Shown here: positions 18,101 through 27,390 of the stretch, piece after piece
Layout: every line of letters begins with the position of its first letter
Position numbering within the stretch: position 1 is the stretch's first letter
Source: Phycobacter sedimenti
Lineage (GTDB): Bacteria; Pseudomonadota; Alphaproteobacteria; Rhodobacterales; Rhodobacteraceae
Direction of reading: 5' to 3'
Assembly: GCF_038148855.1 (NCBI RefSeq)
Contig: NZ_JBBVGR010000006.1
Coordinates: 62,001 to 126,000 of the forward strand
Length of the DNA stretch: 64,000 nucleotides
Position numbers and translations under genes: made by a program
The notes under the pieces: generated by a model
The model's input: the letters and a program-made list of their open reading frames with translations, nothing else
The model's database searches: none
Told to the model about the DNA's origin: nothing

Positions 18101-18709
18101 TTGAACACTCATTGCTATGAGAGCGAACGATTGAAACCAATAACTATTTCCACCACTAAAACTGTTTCCGCCACCTCGCGAACTCCGCTTGTGCGCTACA
18201 GCCAAACGTATGGCAGTCAAAGCATGCTGGCGCACAAGATTCTGCTCCTTGCCATCTTTGCATTCAACTTTTTCTACTGGTCGCCGCCAATTCTCAGCGC
18301 TTGGCCAGTGAAGGATCCCAACAAGGGAATCTGGTTCCTGTCCGTCTTTTCATTACTCATGATCTCGGTCGCCACTATCCGCATCCTACGCGACCTCAGG
18401 CAACGCCTGCGCGGGAAATCATCCTCTCCCTCAGCGGTACTCGAGGTTGAATTTGCGCCAGACGGGCTTTTCCATATCGCCGACGGCGTGACGGGACATA
18501 TCAAATGGCCCACCATCAAGTCGATCAGCTTTGAAGGTGGAATTTATGTTCTGAAGATTGAAGAAGCGGGCGAAACCAGTGAGACCATTGTCACCCCATG
18601 GGTACTTGATGGCGACGAGCGACTGGAGGTTGAGAGCCTACTACTTGAGTATCTTCCGACACCCGTCGCCGCCCAACTGTCGGAGTTCCTCGCACCCCCA
18701 ACAAGCTGA
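18101..18709 (+). CDS. YcxB-like two-helix membrane protein, hypothetical
   Basis: Unrecognised protein of up to 202 residues. Two hydrophobic segments (about residues 43-60 and 75-92) precede a soluble C-terminal part whose pattern, F-x-x-D-G-L then GHIKWPTIKSI, resembles the YcxB-like domain of small bacterial membrane proteins of unknown function. The start is uncertain: the longest reading begins with TTG at 18101, a TTG at 18131 has GAGAG upstream, and the first ATG at 18224 would begin just before helix one. Hand counts give about 47-50% G+C in lines at 18121 and 18241, against 67% at 16921. It follows the aminotransferase on the same strand after 159 bases and faces nusG convergently. 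Confidence 0.5.
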   Translation: MNTHCYESERLKPITISTTKTVSATSRTPLVRYSQTYGSQSMLAHKILLLAIFAFNFFYWSPPILSAWPVKDPNKGIWFLSVFSLLMISVATIRILRDLRQRLRGKSSSPSAVLEVEFAPDGLFHIADGVTGHIKWPTIKSISFEGGIYVLKIEEAGETSETIVTPWVLDGDERLEVESLLLEYLPTPVAAQLSEFLAPPTS

Positions 18710-18730
18710 GCACTGCGGGAGCGTCAGGCA

Positions 18731-18767
18731 AAACAAAAAACGCCGCGCTGCATGAAGCAACACGGCG
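18731..18767 (-). terminator. Rho-independent terminator of secE-nusG
   Basis: Minus strand: an 11-base stem (18757-18767 with 18741-18751; two U-G wobbles), a five-base loop and TTTTTTGTTT. It lies 26 bases past the nusG stop and shows that secE-nusG ends here rather than running into rplK. Confidence 0.9.
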
Positions 18768-18793
18768 CCTTGAAGTCCAATTATGGATGCAGA

Positions 18794-19327
18794 TCAGCCC
18801 TGCTTGGTGACCTGGGTGAAGTCCAGCTCGACCGGAGTTTCGCGGCCGAAGATTGACACGGTAACCTTGAGCTTCTGGTTGTCGTCGTCCACGCCCTCGA
18901 CCATGCCGTCGAAATCCTCGAAGGGTCCGTCGTTGACCTTGACCTTCTCGCCGATCTCAAAGGAGATGAGTGTGCGCGGAGCTTCTTCGCCTTCCTGAAC
19001 GCGGCCCAGGATACCCTGAACCTCGGCGTCGCGCATCGGCATCGGGCGGCCCTGCGGACCCAGGAAGCCGGTCACGCGGTTGATCGAGTTGATCAGATGG
19101 TAGCCCTGGTCGGACATTTCCATATGCACCAGCACGTAGCCGGGCATGAAACGGCGCTCGGTGGTGACTTTCTTGCCGCGGCGGACCTCGATCACCTCTT
19201 CGGTGGGGACCAGAACCTCGTCGATCTCGTCCTCAAGCCCGTGTTCGGCAACAGAGGCGCGGATCTGCTCTGCGATTTTCTTTTCGAAGTTCGAAAGAAC
19301 GCTGACCGAATACCACCGTTTCGCCAT
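18794..19327 (-). CDS. nusG: Transcription termination/antitermination protein NusG
   Basis: Elongation factor that binds the RNA polymerase clamp and couples it to Rho or the ribosome. The ATG at 19327 gives 177 residues starting MAKRWYSVSVLSNFEKK; the longer frame to 19369 lacks a family counterpart. The NGN domain includes RRFMPGYVLVHMEMSD, and the C-terminal KOW domain has VKVNDGPFEDFDG. It lies 224 bases downstream of secE with a terminator-like hairpin in between, and it has its own strong terminator. The usual rplK partner is 2.3 kb away. Confidence 0.98.
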   Translation of the reverse strand: MAKRWYSVSVLSNFEKKIAEQIRASVAEHGLEDEIDEVLVPTEEVIEVRRGKKVTTERRFMPGYVLVHMEMSDQGYHLINSINRVTGFLGPQGRPMPMRDAEVQGILGRVQEGEEAPRTLISFEIGEKVKVNDGPFEDFDGMVEGVDDDNQKLKVTVSIFGRETPVELDFTQVTKQG

Positions 19328-19411
19328 GAGCCTGATCGTCCTTGTTTTGCCGGGCGCATTGCGCCGCATTCATCATAATTCGGTTTTTGGCCAGGGGCCC
19401 CTGCCCCTAAC

Positions 19412-19440
19412 AAAAAGCGGCGCGCAACACGATTCGCCGC
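19412..19440 (-). terminator. Terminator-like hairpin between secE and nusG
   Basis: Minus strand GCGGCG (19435-19440), 12-base loop region, CGCCGC (19417-19422), then TTTTT (19412-19416). It occupies the 224-base secE-nusG spacer, where most bacteria have almost no gap. A further palindrome AGGGGCCCCT follows at 19393-19402. Partial termination or nusG-specific control is plausible. Confidence 0.6.
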
Positions 19441-19551
19441 ACGCCCATGCCAGAGTTACCGGCCCAACTACCCTCAGGCGAGAGCGAGATCAAGAGGCTG
19501 AGCGGCTTTTACGCCCTGTCCGCCCCTTGCCTGCATCCAGCCTCGCCTGTG

Positions 19552-19749
19552 TCAGCCGAACATCCCCAGCAGTCCGGAAAGACCGGTGCGGATCAAGAGG
19601 TCGACAAGGGCAAAGAAGGTCGCCGTCAGGGCCGCCATGATAAAGACCATCACGGTGGTCAGCAGCACTTCGCGGCGGGTTGGCCAGACGACCTTGCTGA
19701 CTTCGGCGCGGACTTGCTGGATGAACTGAACTGGATTGGTCATGGCCAT
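19552..19749 (-). CDS. secE: Preprotein translocase subunit SecE
   Basis: Small essential subunit that clamps SecY in the inner-membrane Sec translocon. 65 residues, with the amphipathic QFIQQVRAEVSKVVWPTRRE segment (the VVWPTR motif is diagnostic) and one transmembrane helix (about residues 29-52). This is the short single-helix form usual outside enterics. Start at the ATG at 19749; a second ATG two codons later is also possible. tRNA-Trp, which normally lies just upstream, is 4.5 kb away here, and a candidate promoter sits directly upstream. Confidence 0.95.
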   Translation of the reverse strand: MAMTNPVQFIQQVRAEVSKVVWPTRREVLLTTVMVFIMAALTATFFALVDLLIRTGLSGLLGMFG

Positions 19750-19782
19750 GTGGCGTGATCTCTCTAAAGGCGGGTTCGCCGG

Positions 19783-19811
19783 GATTTAGCCGCTGTGGGC
19801 ATCAAATTCAA
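19783..19811 (-). promoter_or_regulatory. Candidate secE promoter
   Basis: Minus strand TTGAAT (19806-19811), 17-base spacer, TAAATC (19783-19788), ending 34 bases before the secE start. It lies entirely in the 82-base gap between the SGNH gene and secE, so secE-nusG can be expressed independently of the inserted genes. Confidence 0.5.
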
Positions 19812-19831
19812 GCCCTACGGCAGGAAGGACA

Positions 19832-20608
19832 TCAGGCCGGTGCATCGGCTGTGGCCCCTGCACCGGCAGGATCCGAGGCGAGCCGCGCAAACAGCTCTTT
19901 CAGGAGCAATGCGCCAAAGGCTCCGTTCTTGTGAACGGGGTCCTGCAACTCTGTCGCGCGGCTGGAGGCAAATTCCATCCGCGTCAGGCATCCGCGGGTG
20001 ACGGTTTCTTCGGGTTGCGCGATCAATGAAACGCCATCCTGTGCCATCCTCCGCGCAATGCCCTCCCACAAAGCGGCGCGTTGTTCTGCCGTGGCCTGCT
20101 GGTTGATCGACCGGACGATGACCTTTTCGTCAAGCACCTGATCATTCATGAAGGAGGCCGGTGAAAAGAACACCCGCGCCTGGCCTAATGCGGCAAAGGC
20201 ACATGCTGCTCGGTAGGATCGGCAACCGGTCAGCCAGCGGTCCAGAACCGCATCGCGCACCGCCTTGCTGAGGTATCCCGCGTCGTCCTGCGCCCGCCAC
20301 AGCATTGGCACCACATAGGACTGAGACCGCAGGCGGCTGCCGACAAAAAGGAAAACGTCAAAATCCTCAGGCCCCAGACTATCGCGCCCGGTGTCACTGA
20401 TCATCCTGACCTGTTCCTGCGACTCTTGGGTCTGGGGCTGCAGGCGACCGCCTTTCAGATGAATGCCACGAAAGGCCGGACCGCTCGCCCCCCAGAACTC
20501 AAGTCCACCCTGCGGCACCGAAACCAGGCCCTCATCCAGCGCATGTTTGATACAGGCAATATGACTGTCGCCATAAATGCAAATTGACAGACTATCGGGC
20601 GAAAGCAT
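19832..20608 (-). CDS. SGNH-hydrolase-like protein
   Basis: Predicted 258-residue SGNH-fold protein. Near the N-terminus GDSH (residues 13-16) supplies a candidate catalytic serine, and DPVH (223-226) supplies the Asp-x-x-His of block V, followed by NGAFGALLLKEL as in carbohydrate esterases. No signal peptide is evident, so it is probably cytoplasmic. Its ATG overlaps the end of the upstream GSCFA gene by 17 bases, so the two are translated together. Likely substrates are acyl groups on a glycan or glycoprotein, but this is inferred only from the fold and from the GT41 protein encoded next door. Confidence 0.65.
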   Translation of the reverse strand: MLSPDSLSICIYGDSHIACIKHALDEGLVSVPQGGLEFWGASGPAFRGIHLKGGRLQPQTQESQEQVRMISDTGRDSLGPEDFDVFLFVGSRLRSQSYVVPMLWRAQDDAGYLSKAVRDAVLDRWLTGCRSYRAACAFAALGQARVFFSPASFMNDQVLDEKVIVRSINQQATAEQRAALWEGIARRMAQDGVSLIAQPEETVTRGCLTRMEFASSRATELQDPVHKNGAFGALLLKELFARLASDPAGAGATADAPA

Positions 20609-21680
20609 CCAGCATTTCCTCTTCGCATTTCACGGCCCGACCGCCACGATCTCCCTGAACAGACCGCACCTTGGTCCCTGTCCGAGCTGTTTTTTGCGGA
20701 AAATGAGCCTGCTGGGCGGCAAAGAAGCTTTCCATCACGTGGTCGACGCCCCTGGCAATCACACTGCGCTGGTTGCTGGCATAGAACATGCCGCGAAAGG
20801 CAGGGTGGGTAATGATCTCGTAGGACGGGAAATAGTCGACATCATCATGGTCGGCAGCCAGATCGCCTGCCACCGCCCGCAAGACGGATTTGGAGTAGGA
20901 CGTGGCCGTCAGCACATGTTCCCCCGAAGCCGTGGCGGTCAGCGGCACCGGGGACACCGTGAGCAAGACCTTGAGCCGCGGATTATGCGCGCGCATCAGC
21001 TCCAGCGCTGCACTCATGTCCTCGAGGATTTCCGAATAGCGTTGATTGTGGAAAACATGCACCTCCGGGTCAAACACTCCGCCAGCGGTGCCCGGACACA
21101 GCGCGTATTCCATGCCGGTCTTCCGGTTTCGCCAACTCTCGGTCAATCCCATGGTGAAAACAAAGACATCGGCCTTTCGCACGGCCCTGCGCAGTGCGGC
21201 AAGCGTGGCGCTGCGAGACGCGATCAGCTCGTCCGACGACGCAAATCCACCCGGTTCGATCACGGGGCGCAGCGGGTCCTGAACGCGCGCCTTGGCCTGC
21301 CATACCTCTGTCCACTCCGGAGCCTCTGCGTCTGTTGCGCCCATGGCCAGCTGCAGCCACTGGCGCAGCATACGCGCCGTATAAATGTTTCCGGTCCGAA
21401 CAGAGAAAATCCCGTAGTTGAAGCTGCGCGCCTGTTCTTCGGTCAACAACTCGGGCGCGGGCTCGGCGTCCAGCCAGCGATAGCCCCGCGCGCACAGCGC
21501 GCGGCTGAAGTGCTGCGCAAAACAGGACCCGGCAGTCACCACCTTGTCCGTGGGAAGAATTGCGAACGCGGGCCTCCAAAGTTCTGATATCTCGAGCGGG
21601 TTATGCGCTGCGACAGCGCTTTTCCAAAAAGCCTTCTGCGGCAGATCGGCATATGGGTTTGTCGGCTTGGCGCTGCACAT
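20592..21680 (-). CDS. GSCFA-domain protein
   Basis: 362 residues with the namesake motif AGSCFAQHFSRAL (GSCFA at residues 51-55), the Ser being the presumed nucleophile of an SGNH-like fold. Also typical are NYGIFSVRTGNIYTAR (about residues 88-103) and a central FTMGLTESW. GSCFA proteins are mostly uncharacterised and often occur near polysaccharide or glycosylation genes. The start is ATG at 21680 without a clear ribosome-binding site. It shares an operon with the SGNH-like gene downstream and diverges from the TPR-GT41 gene across 239 bases, so the three may be functionally related. Confidence 0.8.
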   Translation of the reverse strand: MCSAKPTNPYADLPQKAFWKSAVAAHNPLEISELWRPAFAILPTDKVVTAGSCFAQHFSRALCARGYRWLDAEPAPELLTEEQARSFNYGIFSVRTGNIYTARMLRQWLQLAMGATDAEAPEWTEVWQAKARVQDPLRPVIEPGGFASSDELIASRSATLAALRRAVRKADVFVFTMGLTESWRNRKTGMEYALCPGTAGGVFDPEVHVFHNQRYSEILEDMSAALELMRAHNPRLKVLLTVSPVPLTATASGEHVLTATSYSKSVLRAVAGDLAADHDDVDYFPSYEIITHPAFRGMFYASNQRSVIARGVDHVMESFFAAQQAHFPQKTARTGTKVRSVQGDRGGRAVKCEEEMLDAFAR

Positions 21681-21919
21681 TTTGAAACCGGTGATTAGGG
21701 ATCCACAGGCGGAGCCTAAGAGGAGCGGCAGGCGTTTTCAATCGACGCCGGGGCTGCAGCCAAGACTGGCGCCGACACCGCGGCGCAGATCCCACAAAAT
21801 GACCATAAATCCCGATAAATCGATTTTTAATTCTCTTCGGCCATGGTCATTCGCGACGGCCCGGTAAGTCATCAGAAGGTGCAGAGGTCGGCCATAGCAT
21901 GCAAGTGAGACAGGACTCC

Positions 21920-24109
21920 ATGACCATTGCAAATTCTTTGAACAAAGCGCAGCGCCTGGAACGTGACGCGAAACTGGATGACGCCGCCCGCATTTATGGC
22001 GACATCCTGAAAAAGTTCCCAAAGAATGCCCGTGCCCTCAAGGCTCTGAATTCTCTCCAGCAGCGGATGCAATCAGAACAGAATCCCTCGGCTGAGACGC
22101 AAAAGCAGCTGACAGACAGCTTTGCAGCCGGTCAGTTCCAAGCAACCGCATCCTCTTGCGCCTCAATGCTGAACTCATACAGGCGCTCGCATTTCCTGTG
22201 GGACCTGCTCGGACAGTGCCACCTGAACGCCGGAAATCTGGACGAGGCCGCGACATGCCTGCACAAGGCCTGCGAGCTCAACCCCCGCGCGCCGGGCACC
22301 TATGCAGCCATGGGCGACGTCTGCAACAAGATGGGACGCACAAGCGATTCCATCGCGCTTTACAGAAAGTGCCTTTCGCTGGATCCCGATCACATCCCGA
22401 CCCTCAACAGCCTGGCCAACATACTGGCACATCAGGGGGATCTGGCAGAAGCCGCAGACCTGTTGGAGCGGGCAAACCAGAAGTGCCCAAACAACCCGCG
22501 ACTGATCTACAATTGGGCCAATGCCCTGCGCCGCCTCGGGAAACTGGCAGAGGCGAAAACACTGTTTCAACAAGCCTGTGACCTTGCTCCGGATTTGACC
22601 GAGGCCCGGTTCAATCTTGGCCAGATGGAACTCCAGTCCGGCAATCAGGAAAACGCCATTCGCAACTTCGAACAGGTTCTGGCAACCAATCCCGGCAATG
22701 ACCGTGCCCGCGCGCAAAAGATGCACATGATGGCGCAGCTCAACGATTGGAGATGGGTGTCCGAATACAACGAGCATCGTCGGAACCTGGGCCTGCAGGG
22801 TGTCTCATGCTCGCCCTTCGTCATGATGACGCTTGAGGACAACCCCGACCTGTTGCGGCTTCGCACGCAGGCACACGCAAACGATCTCATGCCCAGCGTT
22901 GCCGCCAGAACGCCTGCGCGCGCGGCACAGCGTCCGGCAAAACTGCGTATCGGGTACTTTTCGTCCGACTTCCACGATCATGCGACGATGAACCTGATGG
23001 GGGGGCTGTTTGCCGCTCACGACAAGAGCAGGTTTGAGGTCACGGCCTACTCTTACGGCAGTGCACCGGCCGATGAGGCCCGCAACCGTGTCGCACGCGA
23101 TGTGGCGCGCTTCCGCGATGTAGCCAATCTGTCCAATGCGCAGGTGACCGAAATCGCCCAATCCGATCAGCTCGATATCGCGATTGATCTGAAGGGCTAT
23201 ACCGGGGATACCCGCTTCGAGCTGTTCGCAAACAGGCTCGCTCCTCTTCACGTGTCGTACCTGGGGTATCCCGGGACCATGGGAAGCACGGCCTTTGACT
23301 ATCTGATCGGAGATTCGGTGACCTGCCCGCCCGGCAGCGAACGCTACTTCGACGAATATCTCATCCGCATGCCCCACAGCTATCAGGTGAATGACCGAGA
23401 ACGTCCCATTTCCGGTCAACAGTTCACCCGCCGCGATTGCGGGCTTCCCGACCAGGGGGTGGTGCTCTGCTGCTTCAACAACAGCTACAAGATCACCCCC
23501 CGTGAGTTCGACATCTGGATGCGCATTCTCGAACAGACCCCGGACAGTGTCCTGTGGCTGCTCGACGGGGGACCCGTGTCCCGTGCCAATCTGCGTCAGG
23601 AGGCCAAGAACCGCGGTATCGACCCCGATCGGCTCGTGTTCGCTCCGCGCATGGCAACTGACGAACACCTGGCGCGGCACCGGGTTGCCGATCTGTTCCT
23701 CGATACATTCACCGTCAATGCGCATACCACCGCGAGCGATGCGCTGTGGGCGGGGCTGCCGCTTCTGACCATGCCCGGCCGTCAGTTTGCTGCCCGTGTG
23801 GGGGCCAGCCTTGTCAGCGCGGTCGGCATGCCGGAACTGATCGCCAAGGATGAAGCCGAGTACGAGGAGAAGGCTCTGGCCCTCGCCAATGATCTTGAGG
23901 CTTTGGCCTCTTTGCGTGCGAAGCTGAAACGCAGGCGGCTGTCCTCTCCTCTCTTTGATACGGCCGGGTTTGCGGTCAATATCGAGCGAGGATTCGACAT
24001 GATCTTTGAACGCCACATGCAGGGGCTTCCTCCGGCGCATCTGGATGTTCCCGCCCACACGAAAAAGCGGAACTCCCGATCGGTCAGCAAGGTGAACGCC
24101 GCGGCTTGA
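21920..24109 (+). CDS. TPR protein with GT41 (O-GlcNAc transferase-like) domain
   Basis: 729-residue relative of SPINDLY/OGT glycosyltransferases that modify protein Ser/Thr, or glycans, with a nucleotide sugar. TPR repeats fill about residues 5-240, and the catalytic part starts at KLRIGYFSSDF (about 340). The general-base-like histidine lies in DFHDHATMNLM, the nucleotide-binding lysine in FNNSYKITPREF (about 524), and DTFTVNAHTTASDALWAGLP (about 595-615) matches the conserved OGT HTT motif. I choose the ATG at 21920 with AGGA 4 bases upstream; the ATG at 21899 has no ribosome-binding site. No signal peptide. Divergent from the GSCFA/SGNH pair. Bacterial members have been linked to flagellin or surface glycosylation, but the target here is unknown. 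Confidence 0.85.
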   Translation: MTIANSLNKAQRLERDAKLDDAARIYGDILKKFPKNARALKALNSLQQRMQSEQNPSAETQKQLTDSFAAGQFQATASSCASMLNSYRRSHFLWDLLGQCHLNAGNLDEAATCLHKACELNPRAPGTYAAMGDVCNKMGRTSDSIALYRKCLSLDPDHIPTLNSLANILAHQGDLAEAADLLERANQKCPNNPRLIYNWANALRRLGKLAEAKTLFQQACDLAPDLTEARFNLGQMELQSGNQENAIRNFEQVLATNPGNDRARAQKMHMMAQLNDWRWVSEYNEHRRNLGLQGVSCSPFVMMTLEDNPDLLRLRTQAHANDLMPSVAARTPARAAQRPAKLRIGYFSSDFHDHATMNLMGGLFAAHDKSRFEVTAYSYGSAPADEARNRVARDVARFRDVANLSNAQVTEIAQSDQLDIAIDLKGYTGDTRFELFANRLAPLHVSYLGYPGTMGSTAFDYLIGDSVTCPPGSERYFDEYLIRMPHSYQVNDRERPISGQQFTRRDCGLPDQGVVLCCFNNSYKITPREFDIWMRILEQTPDSVLWLLDGGPVSRANLRQEAKNRGIDPDRLVFAPRMATDEHLARHRVADLFLDTFTVNAHTTASDALWAGLPLLTMPGRQFAARVGASLVSAVGMPELIAKDEAEYEEKALALANDLEALASLRAKLKRRRLSSPLFDTAGFAVNIERGFDMIFERHMQGLPPAHLDVPAHTKKRNSRSVSKVNAAA

Positions 24110-24272
24110 TCCCACACGGTCAGAGCGTTCTTTCGATTGTCTCTCAAGCACCCGTTTCGCCGCAGGACTTCTGTGGCGGGACGGTACCTGTTCAGAAGAC
24201 AGCCTGCCGCGCCCAATGCAAAGCACCGCGGATACGGCGTGACCGCTTCGATCTTCATCAGTGTCGAGGAAA

Positions 24273-24348
24273 TGGCAGGGGCAGCAGGGCTCGAACCCGC
24301 GACCTACGGTTTTGGAGACCGTCGCTCTACCAACTGAGCTATACCCCT
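24273..24348 (-). tRNA. trnW: tRNA-Trp (CCA anticodon)
   Basis: The minus-strand transcript runs from AGGGGTATAGCTCAG to an encoded CCA end. The acceptor stem AGGGGTA/TGCCCCT (one G-U pair), the D arm, the anticodon loop CTCCAAA (anticodon CCA) on stem ACGGT/ACCGT, and the T-loop GGTTCGAGCC are all present. It belongs to the ancestral tuf - tRNA-Trp - secE order but is separated from both neighbours by inserted genes. Confidence 0.97.
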
Positions 24349-24489
24349 ACGGTGCGGCAGTTCCTAAGCCACCACCGCGCGGGAGGCAAGAGGGAAATGG
24401 CGCCAAAACCCGTCAATCCGCCCTTTCCCTTTCCCGGACTGGCAGCCACTGATCTGCTGGATTAAGAGGGGAGTGAAAGGATCCCTGCC

Positions 24490-25197
24490 GTGAGCCTCAG
24501 AAAAAGAATTGCAGACAGCCCGCGCTTCAATCGGAGCATTGAAGCCATGTTCGCCACCTATGTCCGATTCGCCCATCGCACCTCGCGCTGGCAGCGCAGT
24601 GGCTTTGAGGACATGGACGCCTGCGTCAAACGCGGTGAGCCGGTGATCTTTGTGCTGTGGCACCAGAGGCTGATCATGGCACCCTACCTTTTTGACACAT
24701 CCTTGGGGCGGATCTGCGCACTGACTTCAGCCGCACGGGCCGGGCGTCTGGCCGGTCAGATCCTCGTGCGCCTGGGCTTTGAAACCATTCCCATGGGCAG
24801 CTATCAGCGCCATGTCGCTCTCTCACGCGAAGTGGTACGCCGCACCAAAGAAGGCTGCTCGATCGGAATAGCGGCCGACGGCCCCCGTGGCCCGGCACGG
24901 ATTTCCTCGACCGTTCCCATCGTTTGGGCCCGCATGACCGGCTGCAGGGTCTTTACCGTCGCTTTTGCGGAAAAGAAGGTCATGAAACTGCCCACCTGGG
25001 ACAAACAGATGCTGCCGCTCCCCTTCTCCGAGGGCGTACTGATGTGCCAGGAATGGACAGAGACGGTTCCCAAACGCCCTTCCGATGAGGAAGCCGAAGC
25101 GCTGCGCCAAAGCCTTGAGGCCTGCCTAGATGACATCACGGACAAGGCAGACCGGGCTGCAGGCCGCACGCCGGACGCCATTAAAAGCCTTGGCTGA
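24490..25197 (+). CDS. DUF374 lysophospholipid-acyltransferase-like protein
   Basis: 235-residue member of the DUF374 branch of glycerolipid acyltransferases. LWHQRLIM carries the catalytic-site histidine (58), and the diagnostic DGPRGP is at residues 130-135. These proteins are usually found with lipid A or Kdo-transferase genes and may acylate a lipid A or outer-membrane lipid precursor; no such neighbours occur here. GTG start at 24490, with AAAGGAT 7 bases before it. It is a solitary plus-strand gene inserted between tRNA-Trp and tuf. Confidence 0.8.
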   Translation: MSLRKRIADSPRFNRSIEAMFATYVRFAHRTSRWQRSGFEDMDACVKRGEPVIFVLWHQRLIMAPYLFDTSLGRICALTSAARAGRLAGQILVRLGFETIPMGSYQRHVALSREVVRRTKEGCSIGIAADGPRGPARISSTVPIVWARMTGCRVFTVAFAEKKVMKLPTWDKQMLPLPFSEGVLMCQEWTETVPKRPSDEEAEALRQSLEACLDDITDKADRAAGRTPDAIKSLG

Positions 25198-25366
25198 ATT
25201 TGCCGAACCTTACCCCAGCAGAACCAAAGGGCGGGGCTTTTCCTGCGCGGTTCCCTGAATGCGGTATGAGGCCCGTATCAGTCGTTGGGCAGAAGAGGCC
25301 GAAGAGAAGGCAAACTGACGTCAACCCCCTCAAGATGGGCCTAGGCACGACTTCGTCGTCCAGGAC

Positions 25367-25645
25367 TTAGACGCACCTTCCCGTGAAGGCGAGCGTGCCG
25401 TTTTCTTGGCGCGAAACGTTCAGATCTCTCAATGAATGGTCGGCACCGCAAATTCCACCATTCTTGTCTGATCGAAGATCCTCTTCCGTCCAGGCTGACC
25501 CGGCGGTGCCAGAGAAGGACTTCCGGTTTTTGTCCCAGGAAACGGCCACTCCGTAAGCCGAAGGCTTTGAAGTCGAGGGCGAGCCACCAGCGCCACAAGA
25601 TGCGACTAACATGGCAGAAAACGTGACGAGGATAATCGAACGCAT
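25367..25645 (-). CDS. Small lipoprotein, hypothetical
   Basis: 92-residue protein starting MRSIILVTFSAMLVASCG, with a lipobox ending at Cys17, so it is predicted to be lipid-anchored. I choose the ATG at 25645 because GGAG lies 9 bases upstream; GTG and ATG codons at 25672 and 25660 would add up to nine residues before the signal. The mature part has a second cysteine pair (ICGADHS and GRCV) that could form a disulfide in the periplasm. I do not recognise the family. The surrounding DNA is lower in G+C (about 42% in the line at 25621) than the cluster, hinting at foreign or poorly constrained sequence. Confidence 0.6.
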   Translation of the reverse strand: MRSIILVTFSAMLVASCGAGGSPSTSKPSAYGVAVSWDKNRKSFSGTAGSAWTEEDLRSDKNGGICGADHSLRDLNVSRQENGTLAFTGRCV

Positions 25646-25997
25646 AAACAAATGCTCCATTTTGATTTTCACGCTGCATTTACCCGTTTAGAGTGAATCG
25701 ACCCAGTTGATTCAACAAAAAGCTGCACCGCCTTGGACCATCCCATACCAAATCCCCCTTTTGCTTCCCCAATCACAGATGGCTTGTTCAGCAGGTCCTG
25801 GCGCCACTGCGCTGCAAGGTCTTATGCCTGCAAAAGGTTTCCCGCAAAAGGTGCTTGCGGATTTTCCGCCGGGCTGCCCTCGGGAAATTCACGCTGTGGC
25901 GCGGATACCCTGTCGCAACCATCACAGCATAGCTGTGGTTACTTGATGTACTTCCACACAGGTTCGATCTGCGAGTCTCTGTGTCATCGCGTTCACA
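25646..25997 (+). other. Non-coding spacer between small lipoprotein and tuf terminator
   Basis: About 350 bases without a convincing gene. It contains small inverted repeats, TGAATC with GATTCA (25694-25714), possibly in the lipoprotein promoter, and CACAGC-ATA-GCTGTG (25923-25937). I see no RNA gene or mobile-element remnant. Confidence 0.4.
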
Positions 25998-26025
25998 CAA
26001 AAAGGCCGCCCCAAGGGCGGCCTTT
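25998..26025 (-). terminator. Rho-independent terminator of tuf
   Basis: Minus strand: a perfect 11-base stem (26015-26025 with 26001-26011), a three-base loop, and TTTTTG. It begins 25 bases after the tuf stop codon. Confidence 0.92.
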
Positions 26026-26050
26026 CCGTTTGATCAATCAGCGTTGCTGA

Positions 26051-27226
<1,176 letters not shown>

Positions 27227-27286
27227 TCTCTTGGCGCCCTTTTGAAATGTGGGGTCCATCTGCGACCCGGTTTCCTCTGCGCGCGC

Positions 27287-27315
27287 CGATTATTTGGTTT
27301 GCGCGCAAAAATCAA
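27287..27315 (-). promoter_or_regulatory. Candidate tuf promoter
   Basis: Minus strand TTGATT (27310-27315), 17-base spacer, TAATCG (27287-27292), giving a leader of about 55 bases. The match is moderate but spacing and position are right. Confidence 0.4.
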
Positions 27316-27390
27316 CCCGTTCCTGCTTGACAGATGCGGATTTGGCCAAGTTCAGCCGGATTGCCCGGGTTTCGGGCCCGGTTCAGAGGT

